The translations under genes were made by a program, and so were the position numbers. From Gammaproteobacteria bacterium (lineage in GTDB: Bacteria; Pseudomonadota; Gammaproteobacteria; Pseudomonadales; Pseudomonadaceae), in NCBI GenBank assembly GCA_903970465.1, contig CAJCIO010000056.1, forward strand, positions 1 to 63,215: a stretch of 63,215 bases of DNA. The letters run 5' to 3'. Positions within the stretch are counted from its first letter, which is position 1. Each line of letters opens with the position of its first letter. The notes beneath the pieces are model-generated. The model searched no databases. It had not been told where the DNA came from and was given only the letters and a program-made list of their open reading frames with translations. Positions 7,934 through 16,959 of this stretch are shown in pieces.

Positions 7934-10033
7934 ATGCGCAAGTCCTTGATTTGGTTGCCTTTATTGTTGATCGCAGCGAGCTCCGCTGCCTGGGCCGTCA
8001 CCCCCGACGCCTGGAAGCATACTGCCTACGCCTATGACGCCCAGCAGACCGAGTTGGCAACGGCATTGGCCGACTTCGCCAAAGAGTTCGGCATGGGCCT
8101 GGACATGGCGCCGATCAAGGGCACGGTCGATGGCCGCATTCGCGCCCAGAGTCCAGAGGAGTATCTCGACCGGCTTGCTCAGGAGTTCCATTTCCAGTGG
8201 TTCGTGTATAACGACACGCTCTACGTCAGCCCGGCCAGTGAGCATACGTCGGCGCGCATAGAAGTCTCCCCTGACGCGGTAGACGACCTGCAAACCGCAT
8301 TGACCGATGTCGGCTTGCTGGACAAGCGCTTCGGCTGGGGCGCGTTGCCGGACGAAGGCGTGGTCCTGGTCCGCGGCCCGGCCAAATACGTGGAGTTCGT
8401 GCGCGACTACAGCAAGAAAGTCGAGCCGCCGGAAAAAGCCGACAAGCAGGACGTGGTGGTGTTGCCGTTGAAGTACGCTAACGCGGCCGACCGCACGATT
8501 CATTACCGCGACCAGTCTCTGGTGGTGGCCGGCGTTGCCAGCATCCTTCAAGACCTGCTCGACAGCCGCTCACGTGGCGATGCCATTGGCAGCGTCAACT
8601 TGCTCCCAGGGCAGGCCAACGGTAGCCGGTTGAACAGTACGGGCCTGGCCGCCGGCGGTTTGCCCTACAACCTCGACTCCAACGGTATCGACACGGGTGT
8701 GCTGCAGCAGGGCATTGACCGGGTGCTCAGTATGGGCAGCAAGAAACCCGCCAATGGCCGTTCCGGTGGGCGCGCGAGCATCCGCGTGAGCGCTGACGTG
8801 CGTAACAATGCGGTGCTGATCTATGACTTGCCCGAGCGCAAGGCGATGTACCAGAAACTGGTCAAAGAGCTGGACGTACCGCGCAACTTGATCGAGATCG
8901 ATGCGGTGATTCTGGACATCGATCGCAATGAACTGGCGGAGCTCTCCAGCCGCTGGAATTTCAACGCCGGCAGCGTCAGTGGCGGCGCCAATCTGTTCGA
9001 CGCGGGCACCAGTTCGACCTTGTTCATCCAGAACGCCAGTAAATTTTCGGCAGAACTGCACGCGTTGGAAGGCAATGGCTCGGCGTCGGTTATCGGCAAT
9101 CCGTCGATCCTGACCCTCGAAAACCAGCCCGCCGTGATCGACTTCAGCCGCACCGAATACATCACCGCCACCTCCGAGCGGGTTGCCGACATTCAGCCCA
9201 TCACTGCGGGCACCAGCCTGCAGGTGATACCTCGGTCGCTGGATCACGACGGCAAACCGCAGGTGCAAATGATCGTCGATATCGAGGACGGGCAGATCGA
9301 TGTGTCGAGCATCAATGACGAGCAGCCCAGCGTGCGCAAAGGCAATGTCAGTACCCAGGCGGTGATCGCCGAACACGGTTCGTTGGTGATTGGCGGTTTT
9401 CATGGCATGGAAACCAACGACAAAGTGCACAAGGTCCCGCTGCTCGGCGACATTCCCTACATTGGCAAGCTGTTGTTCCAGTCGCGCAGCCGTGAGCTGA
9501 GCCAGCGCGAGCGGCTGTTCATCCTGACCCCGCGATTGATTGGCGATCAGGTCAATCCGGCGCGCTACGTGGAGCAGGGCAACCCCCATGACGTGGACGA
9601 TCAGATGAAAAAGATCAAGGAGCGCCGCAATGGCGGCGAGCTACCGACTCGGGGCGATATTCAGCGCGTGTTCACGCAGATGGTCGATGGTGTCGCGCCG
9701 GTCGGCATGCGCACCGGCGACACCCTGCCGTTCGAAGCCGACAGCCTCTGCGATCCGGGCGCCGGCCTGACCGTCGACCCGCGACGCTCACAGTGGTTCG
9801 TCCAAAAGGATTGGGGCATCGCGGTGGTGGTAGCGCGCAACGACACGGCCAAGCCGGTGCGTATCGACGAGAGCCGATGCGGCGGTCGCTGGGTCATGGG
9901 GGTTGCGGCCTGGCCCCACGCGTGGCTCAAGCCTGGACAGGAAAGCGAGGTGTACATCGCCTTGCGGCAACCGCAAATATCGAAAATGGCCAAGGAAAGC
10001 CGGCCTTCGCTGCTCAAGGGAGTCACGCCATGA
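7934..10033 (+). CDS. hrcC: HrcC, outer-membrane secretin (SctC)
   Basis: 699-residue secretin. A Sec signal peptide (about residues 1-22) is followed by periplasmic N0/N1/N3 modules (about 30-330), the secretin core with the signature VPLLGDIPYIGKLLF (about residues 500-515), and a C-terminal region that may bind the lipoprotein HrpT. It forms the outer-membrane ring of the injectisome. I chose the ATG at 7934 because it is preceded by GGGAG and opens directly on the signal peptide. It overlaps hrpT by 4 bp. Confidence 0.95.
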   Translation: MRKSLIWLPLLLIAASSAAWAVTPDAWKHTAYAYDAQQTELATALADFAKEFGMGLDMAPIKGTVDGRIRAQSPEEYLDRLAQEFHFQWFVYNDTLYVSPASEHTSARIEVSPDAVDDLQTALTDVGLLDKRFGWGALPDEGVVLVRGPAKYVEFVRDYSKKVEPPEKADKQDVVVLPLKYANAADRTIHYRDQSLVVAGVASILQDLLDSRSRGDAIGSVNLLPGQANGSRLNSTGLAAGGLPYNLDSNGIDTGVLQQGIDRVLSMGSKKPANGRSGGRASIRVSADVRNNAVLIYDLPERKAMYQKLVKELDVPRNLIEIDAVILDIDRNELAELSSRWNFNAGSVSGGANLFDAGTSSTLFIQNASKFSAELHALEGNGSASVIGNPSILTLENQPAVIDFSRTEYITATSERVADIQPITAGTSLQVIPRSLDHDGKPQVQMIVDIEDGQIDVSSINDEQPSVRKGNVSTQAVIAEHGSLVIGGFHGMETNDKVHKVPLLGDIPYIGKLLFQSRSRELSQRERLFILTPRLIGDQVNPARYVEQGNPHDVDDQMKKIKERRNGGELPTRGDIQRVFTQMVDGVAPVGMRTGDTLPFEADSLCDPGAGLTVDPRRSQWFVQKDWGIAVVVARNDTAKPVRIDESRCGGRWVMGVAAWPHAWLKPGQESEVYIALRQPQISKMAKESRPSLLKGVTP

Positions 10034-10233
10034 AAACCCGTAGCGCTGTATTGCTGTTCGCCCTGTTCGCCATTCTGGCGGGATGTGCTACGCAGGGTTG
10101 CTCCGGGTATGCGTGCAAGCGTCCGGACTCCAACGACCGTGAGTTGGTCATCTGGTGGCCGCCGGACATGCGCCAGGGCCTCGATGACCGTGACCATGAA
10201 CGTGATTTCACCGTCGTGCAACTGAAGGATTAG
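10030..10233 (+). CDS. hrpT: HrpT, small outer-membrane lipoprotein (secretin pilotin)
   Basis: 67-residue lipoprotein with a short signal peptide and the lipobox LAGC. The mature part is rich in charged residues and contains a CSGYACKR segment. HrpT helps HrcC reach or assemble in the outer membrane. The start overlaps the hrcC stop (ATGA). Length and position match P. syringae. Confidence 0.88.
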   Translation: MKTRSAVLLFALFAILAGCATQGCSGYACKRPDSNDRELVIWWPPDMRQGLDDRDHERDFTVVQLKD

Positions 10234-10235
10234 CG

Positions 10236-10622
10236 ATGATCGAGGTCAGGGAAAAATCGGCGTTCTATGTGCAGCTGGCCGCTCAGCGGCCGGCTGTCTG
10301 GCCGGTGGCCAAGGGTGTTGCCTTTGTCAGTCGACGCGAACATCAGGACTGGGGTATCGCGCTGCATATCGAAGGCCGCGTGCTCAGCCCCGAGCAACTG
10401 CGCGATGCGCTGCAACGGCGCTTCTCGCAGGCAGAGCGGTTCAATCGCTACTTTCTGTTCCTGGACGTACAGCACGACGTCATCGTGTGGCGCGCCGTCA
10501 ACGACGGACCGAGTTCGGCGGTCATTCTGGATGATATTCGCCGGCATCAATTGCTGCTCGCCGGGCTGGACCGTCTGAGCGAGGAACTGTCCAGCGCCGA
10601 CGGGCCACATAGCCGGTACTAA
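10236..10622 (+). CDS. hrpV: HrpV, anti-activator of HrpS
   Basis: 128-residue cytoplasmic protein starting 2 bp after hrpT. In P. syringae HrpV binds HrpS and blocks hrpL transcription until HrpG titrates it, giving negative feedback within the island. The last 14 codons (from 10583) overlap a complete hrp box for the next gene, so this C-terminus is constrained by, or extended over, a promoter. The central aromatic patch (RYFLFLDVQ) fits the family. Confidence 0.87.
   Translation: MIEVREKSAFYVQLAAQRPAVWPVAKGVAFVSRREHQDWGIALHIEGRVLSPEQLRDALQRRFSQAERFNRYFLFLDVQHDVIVWRAVNDGPSSAVILDDIRRHQLLLAGLDRLSEELSSADGPHSRY
10583..10611 (+). promoter_or_regulatory. hrp box inside hrpV, driving the effector-like gene
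   Basis: GGAACT-N16-CCACATA. T replaces C at position 6, a variant common among real HrpL promoters. It lies within the hrpV coding sequence and 31 bp before the downstream ATG, the same spacing as for hrpF. Confidence 0.85.
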
Positions 10623-10642
10623 CCCCACTCGGATATTGCCCA

Positions 10643-12043
10643 ATGAAACCCATCAGTGGCTCCGCGCCCGCTTATCAACCGCCCGTGCCTGATGTCGAGC
10701 CGCCTGTCGCCCGGGCAACGCTAGCCGATCCTGTTCAACCTCGATCCATTCTGCACGCGGCGACATCAGGGCAGTCTTCGCAGCCGCCAGGACTGGGCGA
10801 TGTTCGTCAATATCCTGCAGGCCGCTATGAGCATCTGACTCAGGCGATCATCAATATGAAAGTCGATGATCAGGCACATGATGAAGGTAAAAACCGCAAG
10901 GGCAGCAGACAGCGGGAGGCTGGAGAGGGTAGCCGGACGGCGGCGGCAGGCCGTTCAGGTGCCGCATCATCCTCAGGTCAGGCCTCTGGCGCAGACGATA
11001 ATAGGTTCATGGCCGAGGATTTGGCTGAATTAGCCAGTTGGAGCGAAAACACCTGTTCGTTCCGAGCCCAGCCAGCCCATATGTTCGGGCGAGGGGCCAA
11101 GCTGCCGACCGGCACGGTCAATAACATGCTGGAGAAAGCCAAGAAAGAGCTGGACGTTGGACTTGCTCGGGATGGCATTACCCTCAAAGACGTCGTGACG
11201 GCCGAGGGGCGTGGTCGGGTCGATATCAATCTCAATTATCTCGAGCGCAAACAATACCTGCCTTCCAGCGGTTTTTGGGGCGCCGTCGATGCCAATGACG
11301 TGCATAGAAAATTGCTCAGCAAGGCTGACCTGTATTTCGATGAGGTGCGGACCCAGGGCGTGCCCGCGCTTCCCCCATTGGGCCCCTTGAAAAGTAAGGA
11401 CAGCCTGGGGGTGATGCGTGAGTTGCTGCGTGATTCCCCAGGGCTGATCCTCGCAGAATCGCACCGCTCGGAGTCCAGCAAGCGGGTGCTGATAAAGAAC
11501 ATGAAGGCGCTCAAGGCTGCTGGCGTAACGACAATTTTCATGGAACACCTGTGTGAAGATTCCCATGGCAAAGCGCTGGACGCTTACATCAGGTCTCCCA
11601 AAGACAGCCCTATGCCCGCCAGGCTGAGAGCTTATCTCGATATGCAGACTCGCGGTAATCGCACGCCAGATCAGCCGGCCAGCAAACACAGTTTCACTGC
11701 GGTCCTTGAAGCCGCCAAGCAAGCGGGAATGCGTGTCGTCGCGTTAGACACCGCACAGACCTATGCGACTTCGACCGCTTCTGACGACTCACGCATAAAG
11801 GTGATGAACTACTACGCCGCCGAAAAAATACGCTTGAGCAAGCCGGAAGGTAAATGGGTGGCTTTTGTCGGTTCCGCGCATGCCACAACGTATGAGGGCA
11901 TTCCTGGGCTTGCGCAACTGAGTGGGGTCAGGTCGTTGATTGTCGATGATTCAGGTGTGAAGTCTCGCCCTCAAATCGCCACGAACGTCAAAAACTACCT
12001 GGGCAAGATCGATCCGGACGTAACCCTTTCCTACAAGGTCTGA
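10643..12043 (+). CDS. Probable T3SS effector with a TIKI/ChaN/EreA-like domain
   Basis: 466 residues. The first 110 are Ser/Pro/Gln/Gly-rich and probably disordered, as expected of a T3SS export signal. Residues about 255-450 resemble the TIKI/ChaN/erythromycin-esterase-like fold also found in Pseudomonas 'membrane-targeted effector/dermonecrotic toxin' proteins. Candidate active-site residues are E272 and H274 (LAESH), E301 and H302 (MEHL), an Asp in VALDT and H413 (GSAHAT). The P. syringae effector HopBA1 has been reported to have a related fold. An hrp box lies 31 bp upstream. The gene sits between convergent hrpV and hrcU, 13 bp from hrcU, and its base composition is less GC-rich than its neighbours. 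No chaperone gene is adjacent. Effector status and fold are inferred; the target is unknown. Confidence 0.75.
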   Translation: MKPISGSAPAYQPPVPDVEPPVARATLADPVQPRSILHAATSGQSSQPPGLGDVRQYPAGRYEHLTQAIINMKVDDQAHDEGKNRKGSRQREAGEGSRTAAAGRSGAASSSGQASGADDNRFMAEDLAELASWSENTCSFRAQPAHMFGRGAKLPTGTVNNMLEKAKKELDVGLARDGITLKDVVTAEGRGRVDINLNYLERKQYLPSSGFWGAVDANDVHRKLLSKADLYFDEVRTQGVPALPPLGPLKSKDSLGVMRELLRDSPGLILAESHRSESSKRVLIKNMKALKAAGVTTIFMEHLCEDSHGKALDAYIRSPKDSPMPARLRAYLDMQTRGNRTPDQPASKHSFTAVLEAAKQAGMRVVALDTAQTYATSTASDDSRIKVMNYYAAEKIRLSKPEGKWVAFVGSAHATTYEGIPGLAQLSGVRSLIVDDSGVKSRPQIATNVKNYLGKIDPDVTLSYKV

Positions 12044-12056
12044 CCGTTGCTGAGCG

Positions 12057-13139
12057 TCAATGCGAATCGTCGATACGAATCACTTCCTCGGTGACTTCGT
12101 CCAACTGGCGAATCACTTGGTAGATGTGCGCGACGATCAACAACGTAGTGCGGGGGATGTATCTACCGGTCTTGACCTTGTACAGCGTGCGCGCCAGCCA
12201 GATGTTCTGCACCACTGGAATGCCGGCCTGGCGAGCGCGTTCGATCAAGGCCAGGGCCTCGTCGTCTTGACCCTTGCAGTGGATCATCGGCAGGGGCGTT
12301 TCGCCTGGCCGGTAATACAGCGCCACTGCGTAATGGGTGGGGTTAACCAACAGCAGGTCGGCATCCTCCACCGGCTTGGGTGCGGCGGCACTGGGCGCCT
12401 GATTGAGGATTTCATGGGCTAGCTGGCGTCGGTGACCCTTGACGTGAGGATCGCCCTCCGATTGCTTGTATTCCTTCTTGATGTCGTCATGGCTCATGCG
12501 CAGTTTTTTCGCATGGAAGTACTTCTGCAAGCCGAAGTCGATCGTCGCGATCACCAGCAGCAGGCCGAGGGTCACACGCAGGATGTGCCGAAACAGATCC
12601 ACCAGAGCGTGCCAATAAGTGGCCAGGTCGCTGTTGGCCAGCAGTATCAAGGTGCCCAGTGCCGGTTTGACCAGCACGTACAAGGTCGCGCCGATCGCGG
12701 CGGCCTTGAGGATACTGAGCAGCAGGCTCGAGACGTTCTGCATCGAGAACATCTGCTTGGCGTGGGCGAAGGGGTTGATCTTGTTGAGGTCGAACTTCAG
12801 CGCTTTGGGGGCGAACAGAAAACCGATCTGCACCCAACTGCTGAGCAGGCGCATGAGCATCGCCACGCCGACGCTGCACAGCGTAAAGCTGAGCAGCACG
12901 CCGATGCCTTCGCTGGCGATTAGCTCGACCGCCGCCAGGAACGGGCGATCGATGTGCTCGAACGAAAGGGCCAGGAGCGCTTTCAGGCGATCGACGCTGA
13001 CATCGGCCAGGCCGAGGGTGATTTCACTGACCGCCATCAGCACCAGCAACTTGCCCAGGTCCTGACTTTGCCCGACCTGCCCCTTGGCCCGGGCATCGCG
13101 CAATTGTTTGGGGGTGGCTTTTTCTGTTTTCTCGCTCAT
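12057..13139 (-). CDS. hrcU: HrcU, export-gate switch protein (SctU)
   Basis: 360-residue FlhB/YscU-family protein with four N-terminal transmembrane helices (to about residue 205), a linker helix and a cytoplasmic domain with the autocleavage motif NPTH (266-269). Cleavage there switches substrate specificity from early to late substrates, together with HrpP. It is the last gene of the hrpJ operon and its start overlaps the hrcT stop (4 bp). Confidence 0.96.
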   Translation of the reverse strand: MSEKTEKATPKQLRDARAKGQVGQSQDLGKLLVLMAVSEITLGLADVSVDRLKALLALSFEHIDRPFLAAVELIASEGIGVLLSFTLCSVGVAMLMRLLSSWVQIGFLFAPKALKFDLNKINPFAHAKQMFSMQNVSSLLLSILKAAAIGATLYVLVKPALGTLILLANSDLATYWHALVDLFRHILRVTLGLLLVIATIDFGLQKYFHAKKLRMSHDDIKKEYKQSEGDPHVKGHRRQLAHEILNQAPSAAAPKPVEDADLLLVNPTHYAVALYYRPGETPLPMIHCKGQDDEALALIERARQAGIPVVQNIWLARTLYKVKTGRYIPRTTLLIVAHIYQVIRQLDEVTEEVIRIDDSH

Positions 13140-13930
13140 GGCACTTGCACCAGCAGGTGCAACAGCGATTTCACATCGGCCATCTTCGACAGCTCGCCAT
13201 TGCCCAGCTCCAGGAGTGTCGGCAGATAAATCAACAAAAAGGCCAGGCCGGCCATGCTTTTGGCCGGCATGGCCAGAATCGAGACGTTCAACTGTTGAGC
13301 GTACAGGCCGACGATCGCCAGCGCGGCCTCGATAAGCAGCAAGAGGGCGATAAAGGGCGCAGCGTAGAGCAGCATGTGGTGCAGGGTCTGGCTCAGTTGG
13401 TCGAGAAAGACATTCAGGCCGTCGACAGTCATGCCCGGCAACCAGGCCGTGGGCGGCCAGACGCTGTAGCTGTCCCAGATGACCTGAGTGATCAGCGACA
13501 GCCCGCCACTTAGAATGACCAGCATGATCAGTGTTTCTTGAAAAAGCTCACCCAGCGGCGTGGCATCCGGCCCCAGCGCCGGGTTCAACTGGCCGCCACT
13601 GAGTGCGCCGCGTTGACTGTCGAGCAAGGCCCCGACCGAGGCGAACATCCAGAAGGGCGCATACAGCAGCAAGCCCAACAGTGTGCCCAGGACCACCTCC
13701 TTGAGCAGCAGGCCGGCGATGGCGAACCACTGCTCGTCGAGCGTCGTCAGCGCACGGCTGATGCCCGGCGCCGGCACCATCGCAACCACTGCGACCACTG
13801 CATAGCGCAGCGGGCCCTTGAGGTATTTGAAGCAGAATGCCGGCACCAGCAACATGCAGGGCAGCAAACGCGCCATCGCCAGGCCCATGCCAAGCATCAG
13901 CTCAAAGGCGTTGTGGGCGTCGAGGGGCAT
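13136..13930 (-). CDS. hrcT: HrcT, export-gate membrane protein (SctT)
   Basis: 264-residue FliR/YscT-family integral membrane protein with about six hydrophobic segments. It forms the helical export gate in the inner membrane with HrcR and HrcS. Its ATG directly abuts the hrcS TAA, and its end overlaps the hrcU start. Length and order are standard. Confidence 0.94.
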   Translation of the reverse strand: MPLDAHNAFELMLGMGLAMARLLPCMLLVPAFCFKYLKGPLRYAVVAVVAMVPAPGISRALTTLDEQWFAIAGLLLKEVVLGTLLGLLLYAPFWMFASVGALLDSQRGALSGGQLNPALGPDATPLGELFQETLIMLVILSGGLSLITQVIWDSYSVWPPTAWLPGMTVDGLNVFLDQLSQTLHHMLLYAAPFIALLLLIEAALAIVGLYAQQLNVSILAMPAKSMAGLAFLLIYLPTLLELGNGELSKMADVKSLLHLLVQVP

Positions 13931-14197
13931 TTAGTGAGCGACCCCGGACCGGGCGATCAGGTCGAAGGCCATGTTGATGAACTGGATCATTTCGACGCCG
14001 ATCCAGCGGCCGGTCATGGCCAGGGTCAAGCCGACTGCGGCGAGTTTGATACCGAAGGGCAAGGTCTGATCCTGAATCTGCATCAGCGCTTGCAACAGCG
14101 AGGTGACTACACCTACCAATACGGCCACGGCGAGGGGCGGGGCGGTCAGTATGACCACCAGAAACATGCCCTGCTTGAACAGCCCCAACGCTTCCAT
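13931..14197 (-). CDS. hrcS: HrcS, export-gate membrane protein (SctS)
   Basis: 88-residue FliQ/YscS-family protein with two transmembrane helices joined by a conserved loop (ALMQIQDQTLPFG). It is part of the HrcR-S-T export gate. It starts 7 bp after the hrcR stop. Confidence 0.95.
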   Translation of the reverse strand: MEALGLFKQGMFLVVILTAPPLAVAVLVGVVTSLLQALMQIQDQTLPFGIKLAAVGLTLAMTGRWIGVEMIQFINMAFDLIARSGVAH

Positions 14198-14204
14198 GAC
14201 CGCC

Positions 14205-14858
14205 TCACATATACGAATAGAACAGACTGTCGAGCAGCCGAGACCAGCCCGATACCAGCACGAACAGCAGCAGCTTGAGCGGCAGCGAAAGGGTCATCGG
14301 CGAGACCATCTGCATTCCCAGCGCCAGCAACAGGTTGGAAACGATCAGGTCGATGACGATAAAGGGGATATAGATCAGAAAACCGATCTCGAAACCGGCC
14401 TGCAATTCGGAGAGCACAAACGCAGGGACCGCTAGCAGCAGGTCGTTCTTGCTGGCTTGGTCGGCCATCTCCTTGGGCCACATGCGCTGGGTGTTTTCCA
14501 GCAGGTGGGCAATGACGTCGGGATCGGTGTTGCGCGTCATGAAACGCTGCAGCGGCTCGAGCACCGTGCTGGCGCTGGCTTGCAGCTTGTCGGTGTTGCC
14601 CAGGTCCAGCGGGTGGTCGTGCACGCGTTGCTGAATTTCATGAGCGACCGGCGCCATGACGAACATCGTTGCCGCCAGGGCTATGCCGTACAGCGCCATG
14701 TTGGGCGGTACCTGTTGCACGCCGATGGCGTTACGGGTAATCAGCAGCGTCATGGCGATTTTCAGGAAGGCGGTGCAGACGATCAACAGAAACGGGATCA
14801 GCGATAGCGCGCCGAGCATCAGCGCCAACAGCACCGGGTTCATCCCGTCCATGATCAT
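14205..14858 (-). CDS. hrcR: HrcR, export-gate membrane protein (SctR)
   Basis: 217-residue FliP/YscR-family protein with four transmembrane helices. Family motifs are seen: [19 protein letters not shown] in the first part and [19 protein letters not shown] near the C-terminus. The first ATG (14858) overlaps the hrcQb stop as ATGA; a second ATG two codons later is an alternative start. Confidence 0.95.
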   Translation of the reverse strand: MIMDGMNPVLLALMLGALSLIPFLLIVCTAFLKIAMTLLITRNAIGVQQVPPNMALYGIALAATMFVMAPVAHEIQQRVHDHPLDLGNTDKLQASASTVLEPLQRFMTRNTDPDVIAHLLENTQRMWPKEMADQASKNDLLLAVPAFVLSELQAGFEIGFLIYIPFIVIDLIVSNLLLALGMQMVSPMTLSLPLKLLLFVLVSGWSRLLDSLFYSYM

Positions 14859-15256
14859 GGCTGGCCCGCCAGACGGGTGATCTGCAGGCCTAGTCGACCG
14901 TCCACATCGACCAATTCGCCCTCGGCCAGCACCTGGTCACCGTGGCACAGGGTAGCGTGCCCCGCAGCTATGCCACTGACTTCGAGAATGGTCCCGGTGC
15001 CCAGGCGGCGCAGCTCGCCGAGGCTCAGTTTGAGTTCGCCGCAGCGCAGCGTCAGGTCCAGTGCCAAGGCCGCGAACGCTGGTGGGTCAGCCTCGGTCAA
15101 CGGCTCGGCTTCGGAGTCGTGATGCGCGTCGTGGTCAGTTTCCGGCCAATGCTGCTCGCCTTCATGTGGCTGATCATGTTCAGTGGCTGCATGGTCCTCG
15201 TAGGTCTCTTCGTCCAGGCTTTCAACATCGTCCTGGTACAGATCTTCAGTGCTCAT
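14855..15256 (-). CDS. hrcQb: HrcQb, C-terminal half of the split C-ring protein
   Basis: 133 residues. A very acidic His/Asp/Glu-rich N-terminal half (to about residue 60) precedes a SpoA/FliN-type domain (about 62-130: [20 protein letters not shown], then the [11 protein letters not shown] end). In P. syringae HrcQ is divided into HrcQa and HrcQb, which together form the C-ring or sorting platform; most other T3SSs have one SctQ. I chose the ATG at 15256. It overlaps hrcQa by 11 bp, so the split is a genuine gene boundary and not a frameshift. Confidence 0.92.
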   Translation of the reverse strand: MSTEDLYQDDVESLDEETYEDHAATEHDQPHEGEQHWPETDHDAHHDSEAEPLTEADPPAFAALALDLTLRCGELKLSLGELRRLGTGTILEVSGIAAGHATLCHGDQVLAEGELVDVDGRLGLQITRLAGQP

Positions 15257-15962
15257 CAATACGGTGCTCCTCAACGCCGAGCTGCAAAAAAAGGTGCTGT
15301 GTTTGCGTATCGGCCTGAGCGGCCCAGTGCTGTCCCGCGAGTGTCAGGTGACCTTGGCCGCGGCTGTCGAACCGGCAGTGCGCGGGCAATAGCACGTCAC
15401 CTGGGCGCAATGATGCGAGTTGCGCGAGGGTCAGGGCCATTTCGCCGATCACCAACGGTGTGGTCACCGTCCAGGTTTCATCCACGGGCCGTTGCAGGAT
15501 TTCCCAGGATGTCGCCTGCAAGAGCCTGAGCAGTGTTTCGGGCGCCATCTGTGCGCGCGCATGAATCGACTGATCAGTGAGGCGAACCTGGATTCGGCAA
15601 CTCAGGGTGGCGGTGGCTGGGCGCTCGAGCAGGGGTTCGATGGGCGCCAGCAAGGCGGCGATGGTCGGGTTCAGGTGCTGGTTGAAAAACTGCCAGTACC
15701 AGGCTTGCTGCTCGCCCTGCAAGGTCAACGGTGTGTCGCCCAGCAGGCTCAGCAGCGCCTCGGCATCGCTCAGGCACAGGGCGCCGACCGCGCTGTCCAG
15801 CCACACGCCGCCGGCCTGCGCGTCAGCCTCGACGGGCAGCGGTAACAGGGTCAGTTCAGCAAGCTCGCCGTGCACGCTGAAGCTCAGTCGTTGACCGCAG
15901 CCAAGTGCTCGGGTGGCCTGGGCCACAAGCGCATCGACCTGGCGCAGACGCAGCGTGCTCAT
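15246..15962 (-). CDS. hrcQa: HrcQa, N-terminal half of the split C-ring protein
   Basis: 238-residue protein with the N-terminal SctQ region and an internal SpoA-like segment (about residues 165-225, with [14 protein letters not shown]). It partners HrcQb in the cytoplasmic C-ring. The ATG at 15962 overlaps the hrpP stop by 4 bp, so both genes are translationally coupled. The alternative upstream starts would run into hrpP and are not credible. Confidence 0.91.
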   Translation of the reverse strand: MSTLRLRQVDALVAQATRALGCGQRLSFSVHGELAELTLLPLPVEADAQAGGVWLDSAVGALCLSDAEALLSLLGDTPLTLQGEQQAWYWQFFNQHLNPTIAALLAPIEPLLERPATATLSCRIQVRLTDQSIHARAQMAPETLLRLLQATSWEILQRPVDETWTVTTPLVIGEMALTLAQLASLRPGDVLLPAHCRFDSRGQGHLTLAGQHWAAQADTQTQHLFLQLGVEEHRIDEH

Positions 15963-16504
15963 GCCTCGGGGGCTTCGTACAAGGTCAGTTCGACGTCCTG
16001 GCCCAGTGCTTGCGACAGCGCATCGCGGCATGCGCCTGCATGACCGTGTAAACGCTTGAACACGTCGCGCCGGGCAAACCCCAGGTCGATGTTCCAACGG
16101 TTGTCGGCTTTGTTGGCATTGACGCGCACCTTGCCCAGCGTGGGCATCAGCAAGGTGAAACTGAACGGGCCGTCGGCTTGACCGGGCAAGCGTTGCGCCA
16201 GTTCATCGATCAGTGGGGTCGGCAACGTTTCTGCTGGCAAGGCAAAGTTCAACTGGCTGCCCGAGAAGGCTTGCCGATCCGGCTCGGCATCCACTGGCGG
16301 CACCAGCAGCTGCGAAAACAACAGGCCGTCGGCGTTGGCCGTCGCCTCCTGCATGGGCGAGTTGAGCGCTGAACGGTTCGCCTGTGCAACGGTTCGGCCC
16401 ATCCCTCCCGCAGCAGGACGCTTGTCGCTCGGTGCCGGGGTAGGGCGCTCGTGGGGCGCGGGCCGGGTCGGCGCGCTGGGCGCTTGTCTGATCGGTTGGC
16501 TCAT
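15959..16504 (-). CDS. hrpP: HrpP, substrate-specificity switch / pilus-length regulator (SctP)
   Basis: 181-residue protein with a Pro/Ala/Arg-rich, disordered N-terminal half (about 1-60) and a C-terminal T3S4-type domain (about 90-180, containing [13 protein letters not shown]). In P. syringae HrpP is itself secreted and controls the change from pilin to effector export with HrcU. The ATG at 16504 is preferred to a TTG two codons upstream; AAGG lies about 11 bp before it. Confidence 0.86.
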   Translation of the reverse strand: MSQPIRQAPSAPTRPAPHERPTPAPSDKRPAAGGMGRTVAQANRSALNSPMQEATANADGLLFSQLLVPPVDAEPDRQAFSGSQLNFALPAETLPTPLIDELAQRLPGQADGPFSFTLLMPTLGKVRVNANKADNRWNIDLGFARRDVFKRLHGHAGACRDALSQALGQDVELTLYEAPEA

Positions 16505-16510
16505 GGGCAA

Positions 16511-16957
16511 TTAACCTTGTTCATTGAGGGCTTCACTCAGGCAGGCCAATTTCTCCACTGCCCGCTGAAACGCCTTGGTTTGCATACGCCGGTTTTCCAG
16601 CAACGCCCGCTGTTCGGTGATGCGCAACTGCTGTTGCTGCACGTCCTGACGAATACAAGCCAGGCGGTCGAGCATGGTTTTTTCTTTCTCATGCCAGCGG
16701 TCGATATCGTTGAGGCCAAGGCTTTTTTCCAGATGCGCCAAGGACAGGCTCTGGCGACGCTGGCGATGGTTGTCGCGTTCCTGGCTCAACAACTGCCGGG
16801 TTGCCGATAAGTGGTCGAGCATCGATTTCAGTTCCACCTGAGCCTGGCGTTGTGCCCGTTCGGCGCTTGCCTGACGGTGCTGGCGCAAGGGTGTCAGCAA
16901 GACAATCGCCTGCTCCAGGGCGGCCCGTTGTGGGTCATCTTCAAGCGCTTCTTCCAC
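16511..16957 (-). CDS. hrpO: HrpO, central stalk protein (SctO)
   Basis: 148-residue protein, almost entirely a charged, Gln/Arg/Glu-rich coiled coil, as in the FliJ/YscO stalk proteins that insert into the ATPase ring. It starts with GTG at 16957, with GGAG 6 bp before it inside the hrcN end region. It lies between hrcN and hrpP in the usual order. Confidence 0.9.
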   Translation of the reverse strand: MEEALEDDPQRAALEQAIVLLTPLRQHRQASAERAQRQAQVELKSMLDHLSATRQLLSQERDNHRQRRQSLSLAHLEKSLGLNDIDRWHEKEKTMLDRLACIRQDVQQQQLRITEQRALLENRRMQTKAFQRAVEKLACLSEALNEQG

Positions 16958-16959
16958 GT

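Noticed and set aside
14855..15962. hrcQa/hrcQb considered as one gene broken by a frameshift
   Set aside because: The split with a short overlap is the normal P. syringae arrangement, and hrcQb has its own acidic N-terminus.
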